The notes under the pieces are model-generated. The model searched no databases and was not told the origin of the DNA. It saw only the letters and a list, made by a program, of their open reading frames with translations. Shown here in pieces: positions 61,494-64,000 of a stretch of DNA of 64,000 bases; position 1 is the first letter of the stretch; each line of letters begins with the position of its first letter. The translations under genes and the position numbers were made by a program. The stretch covers positions 1,240,001-1,304,000 of the forward strand of contig NW_004457737.1 in assembly GCF_000203815.1 (NCBI RefSeq). The letters run 5' to 3'. Source of the stretch: Cavenderia fasciculata (Eukaryota; Evosea; Eumycetozoa; Acytosteliales; Cavenderiaceae).

Positions 61494-61737
61494 AGATAAT
61501 TAAACTTTAATTTTAAATTATTTAATTATTAAAGTCTCTTTTTTCACAACAAAAACCTTCAAAAGGTTTGCAGAAAACCTTCAATCATTGTACATATTCT
61601 AAAAAAAATAAATAAAAAGAAAAAGAATGAATTTAAATAATAATAATAATAATAGTAGTGATAGTAGTGATAGTAATAATAGTGGGAGAGAGAGCAAAAG
61701 CAGTATTATAATATAATGGACAGTTATAATTGTTATA

Positions 61738-63273
61738 ATGTATAACTTTACTTTTAAAAATACATTATCTCACTTTATAAAATGTAGTAGTAATACTAAA
61801 TCATCGATAGTTAGTAGTAGTAGTAGTAGTACTAGTAGATATTATACTTCAACAACAAGTTCATATGGTACATCATCATTGAATAATGAGGATGCTATCT
61901 CTCAAAGAGAACACCCAATATCAATTTATATACATTGGCCATACTGTAGCAAGATATGTGGTTATTGTTCATTCAACAAGTATTTAGATGGTCCACATGT
62001 AGATCACTCTAGAATGAAACAATCAATGGTCACTGAATTGTCTAATTTAATTAAATTGTATTATCCTTCTTCCCCATCATCCTCCTCCTCATCTATTCAA
62101 TATAAATTAAAATCAATTTATTTTGGTGGAGGTACACCATCTTTGGCAACTATTGATACATTATCATCGATTGTTGAAACGGTCTATCAATACTTTCCAA
62201 CAACAACAACCAACCGAAAGGATTTGGAAATCAATTTGGAGTAATTTTTGTCCATTGCATCTGGATTTTGTTGGTGTAAATAGATTATCACTTGGTGTTC
62301 AAGTATGTAAATTAAAGTAAAAGTAGATATACATTTATTTATTTATTTACTTACTTATTTATTGTTTTAGGCATTAAATGATGAAGATTTAAAGTTTTTA
62401 GGAAGAACGCATAATACAAAACAAGCGATTGAATCAATTGAAACTTGCAATTCGATATTTGATCATGTATCATTTGATATGATTTATGCAAGACGTGGAC
62501 AACACTCGGTTGAACAATGGAGACAAGAATTAAAACAAGCTGTTCAACTTTCAAAAGGTCATTTATCACTCTACAATCTAACTTTTGAAGATGGCACTGC
62601 CTTTTTTAAAAGATTAAGAAAACATAGAAGTAATCATAGTATGTAGAAAGAAAAAAGAAAAAGAAAAAGAAAAAGAAATATATATATAATTAAATTAATT
62701 ATTTACATCTTTCAAGTTATAAAACCAACAAATGATCAATGTTCGTTGCATTATATGGCAGCAATAGAGGAAACTGAAAAGGTTGGAATGAATCAATACG
62801 AGATTAGTAACTTTTCGATCCCTGGTCATCATTCACAACACAATTTAAATTATTGGAGAGGTGGAGATTATATTGGTATTGGTCCAGGTGCATGTTCAAG
62901 AGTTAGTATTTTCAACAATCAACAAGACAAACCTGAAAAGGTAGCACTTAAAACGATTATTCATCCAAAAACATGGATGGATAGAGTAGATGCAAATGGA
63001 CATGGTTTGTTTGAAGACGAGACAACTACCCTAGAGTTTAAAGATCGTATCAATGAATTGTTGTTGATGGGATTGAGAACGAAAGAAGGTGTATCAAGAT
63101 CGACATTTAGATATTTATCACATGGTCTCGATATTGAACAAGTGTTGGATCCAATAGTACTATCACGTTTACAATCAATTGGTATGATTGTTTTAGATGA
63201 AAATGGATTACGTGTTACTACCAATGAAGCATTTATGATCCTTGATACATTATTACTTGATATTTGTCTCTAA
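61738..63273 (+). CDS. HemW/RSAD1-like radical SAM protein with a broken frame
   Basis: Exon segments: 61738-62241, a short piece ending at 62302 ([10 protein letters not shown]), 62371-62638 and 62717-63273. The radical SAM cluster is CSKICGYC (C-x3-C-x2-C), preceded by IYIHWPYC. The family's GGGTPS motif and [10 protein letters not shown] follow. The C-terminal part has [20 protein letters not shown] and [16 protein letters not shown], all typical of HemW, a heme chaperone related to coproporphyrinogen oxidase HemN. The N-terminus is Ser/Thr-rich and basic, fitting a mitochondrial transit peptide. After EINLE a stop appears at 62242. The next conserved block is in another frame, and about 17 bases fewer separate them than the family spacing would need. 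Either the gene is damaged here or the assembly has a small gap. Confidence 0.8.
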
Positions 63274-64000
63274 AATAAATAATCCTATATTTATCCATCC
63301 ATTTTGTTATATGTTATTTACAAATTTGTCTATATTATATTTTATATTATTAAAGATTATTATTTGTTGTTATCCTTCAGGTTCTTGAGTATCATCGAAT
63401 GCCCTCTTGGCAAACCTTTAATTCTTCATTCATTTTAAGTTGTTCAATGACACGACTATATTTCTTTGGATCCTTTCTCACGAGGAATACCAAATTTACT
63501 TGGGATGATATATAGAGATGCATTGCTAAGATGGTTCCAACAAAAGAAGTGGAATTTATTCAAACAACTAACCGACGTCGGCGCATTATTCGAGAAAATA
63601 TTGACACTTCGAGTATTGGTATCTGCAGATAAACATGCTATCGAAAGAGACAGGTATCCTAACTTTTGAATAAGTTTACAAAAGAGGTTGTTATAGTAAC
63701 ATTACTATACAATATAAATTTATTAAGTTTTGGAAAACGAGGTTCACAAATACTAAATGTCCTCGTCAAAATGTTTAGACGGTTGGGAAAGAGGCCATGG
63801 TGGCAATACCACAGTTGTTGTTTCTGTTTCTTGACCTAAATAATTATTAAAAAAAGAGGTATTAGTGAATAGGAAATGAAATTAAATGATTAAATAGGCT
63901 ATATTACATGAAAATATATCCAGAATAACCCCAAGTAGCTAAGGTAGTTGAATGAAAAGAAAAGAAATATGTTAGTTAACTGTACTATATTAACTTTTTA
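63274..64000. other. Right-edge region with exon-like pieces, minus strand
   Basis: No complete gene is seen. On the minus strand, 63843-63755 looks like a last exon: acceptor TTATTTAG, then QETETTTVVLPPWPLSQPSK and a stop. An upstream piece near 63960-63905 contains TLATWGYSGYIFM, like a membrane segment, and may be the preceding exon of a gene running off the edge. A separate minus-strand segment at about 63560-63400 contains VFLVRKDPKKYSRVIEQLKM. Confidence 0.3.
63755..63843 (-). CDS. Possible last exon of a gene beyond the right edge
   Basis: An acceptor-like TTATTTAG is followed by about 28 codons containing VVLPPWPLSQPSKHFDEDI, then a stop. The phase of the piece before it is not settled, and other frames over the same bases are also open. 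No family is recognised. Confidence 0.3.

Noticed and set aside
62241-62284. A 44-base intron in the HemW-like gene (GTAATT to AATAG)
   Set aside because: Splicing it would remove the conserved GVNR residues of the family motif, so a sequence break is more likely.

Overview
The window is eukaryotic nuclear DNA from a dictyostelid social amoeba. The base composition is strongly AT-rich. Introns are short and AT-rich, with GTATGT or GTAAG donors and T-rich runs before AG. Proteins carry long Gln, Asn, Ser and Thr runs. Many products have their closest named counterparts in Dictyostelium (smkA/SMEK, Med27, a Bcs1-type AAA protein, TSET-like, CARMIL-like and F-box/LRR families). The species cannot be fixed from sequence alone; codon use looks less extreme than in D. 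discoideum, so a Heterostelium/Polysphondylium or Cavenderia-type species is possible. Most exon models below were built by hand from splice signals, and their phases were checked by exon length.

Left third (1-22030). A coiled-coil gene cut by the window edge and a ten-exon PH-domain PI 3-kinase are both on the minus strand. A 2.1 kb non-coding stretch with a GC-richer island follows, then a small heat-shock gene (+), the PP4 regulatory subunit smkA (-), a 47-residue membrane micro-protein (+), and a large GATA factor (-) with about 2.8 kb of upstream non-coding DNA.

Middle (22031-46425). This part holds a RUN plus Rubicon-homology protein (+), then a disturbed region of about 2.4 kb with a decayed membrane-protein gene, a copied scrap of the RUN gene, half of a tRNA-Lys, an intact tRNA-Lys(CUU) and a direct repeat. 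Next come an F-box/LRR-type gene with a SAP-like neighbour (-), a vWA protein (-) and vps33 (-). A tandem duplication follows that copies the promoter and first exon of the next gene, a ZnT5-type zinc transporter (+). After it lie a guanylate-binding GTPase (-), med27 (+) and a Bcs1-type AAA ATPase (-).

Right third (46426-64000). A decayed coding island is followed by the RNase P/MRP subunit pop7 (+), a TSET-type beta-propeller/alpha-solenoid subunit (-), a CARMIL-like PH-LRR protein (+), a small secreted protein (+), a HemW/RSAD1-like radical SAM protein with a broken frame (+), and exon-like pieces at the right edge.

There is no operon logic. Several genes belong to shared cell-biological themes: phosphoinositide and actin signalling (PI3K, CARMIL-like), endolysosomal traffic (Vps33, RUN/RH, TSET) and mitochondrial biogenesis (Bcs1, HemW). 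The most unusual part is the tandemly duplicated leader of the zinc transporter, which carries a conserved spliced mini-ORF starting MxLYDF.
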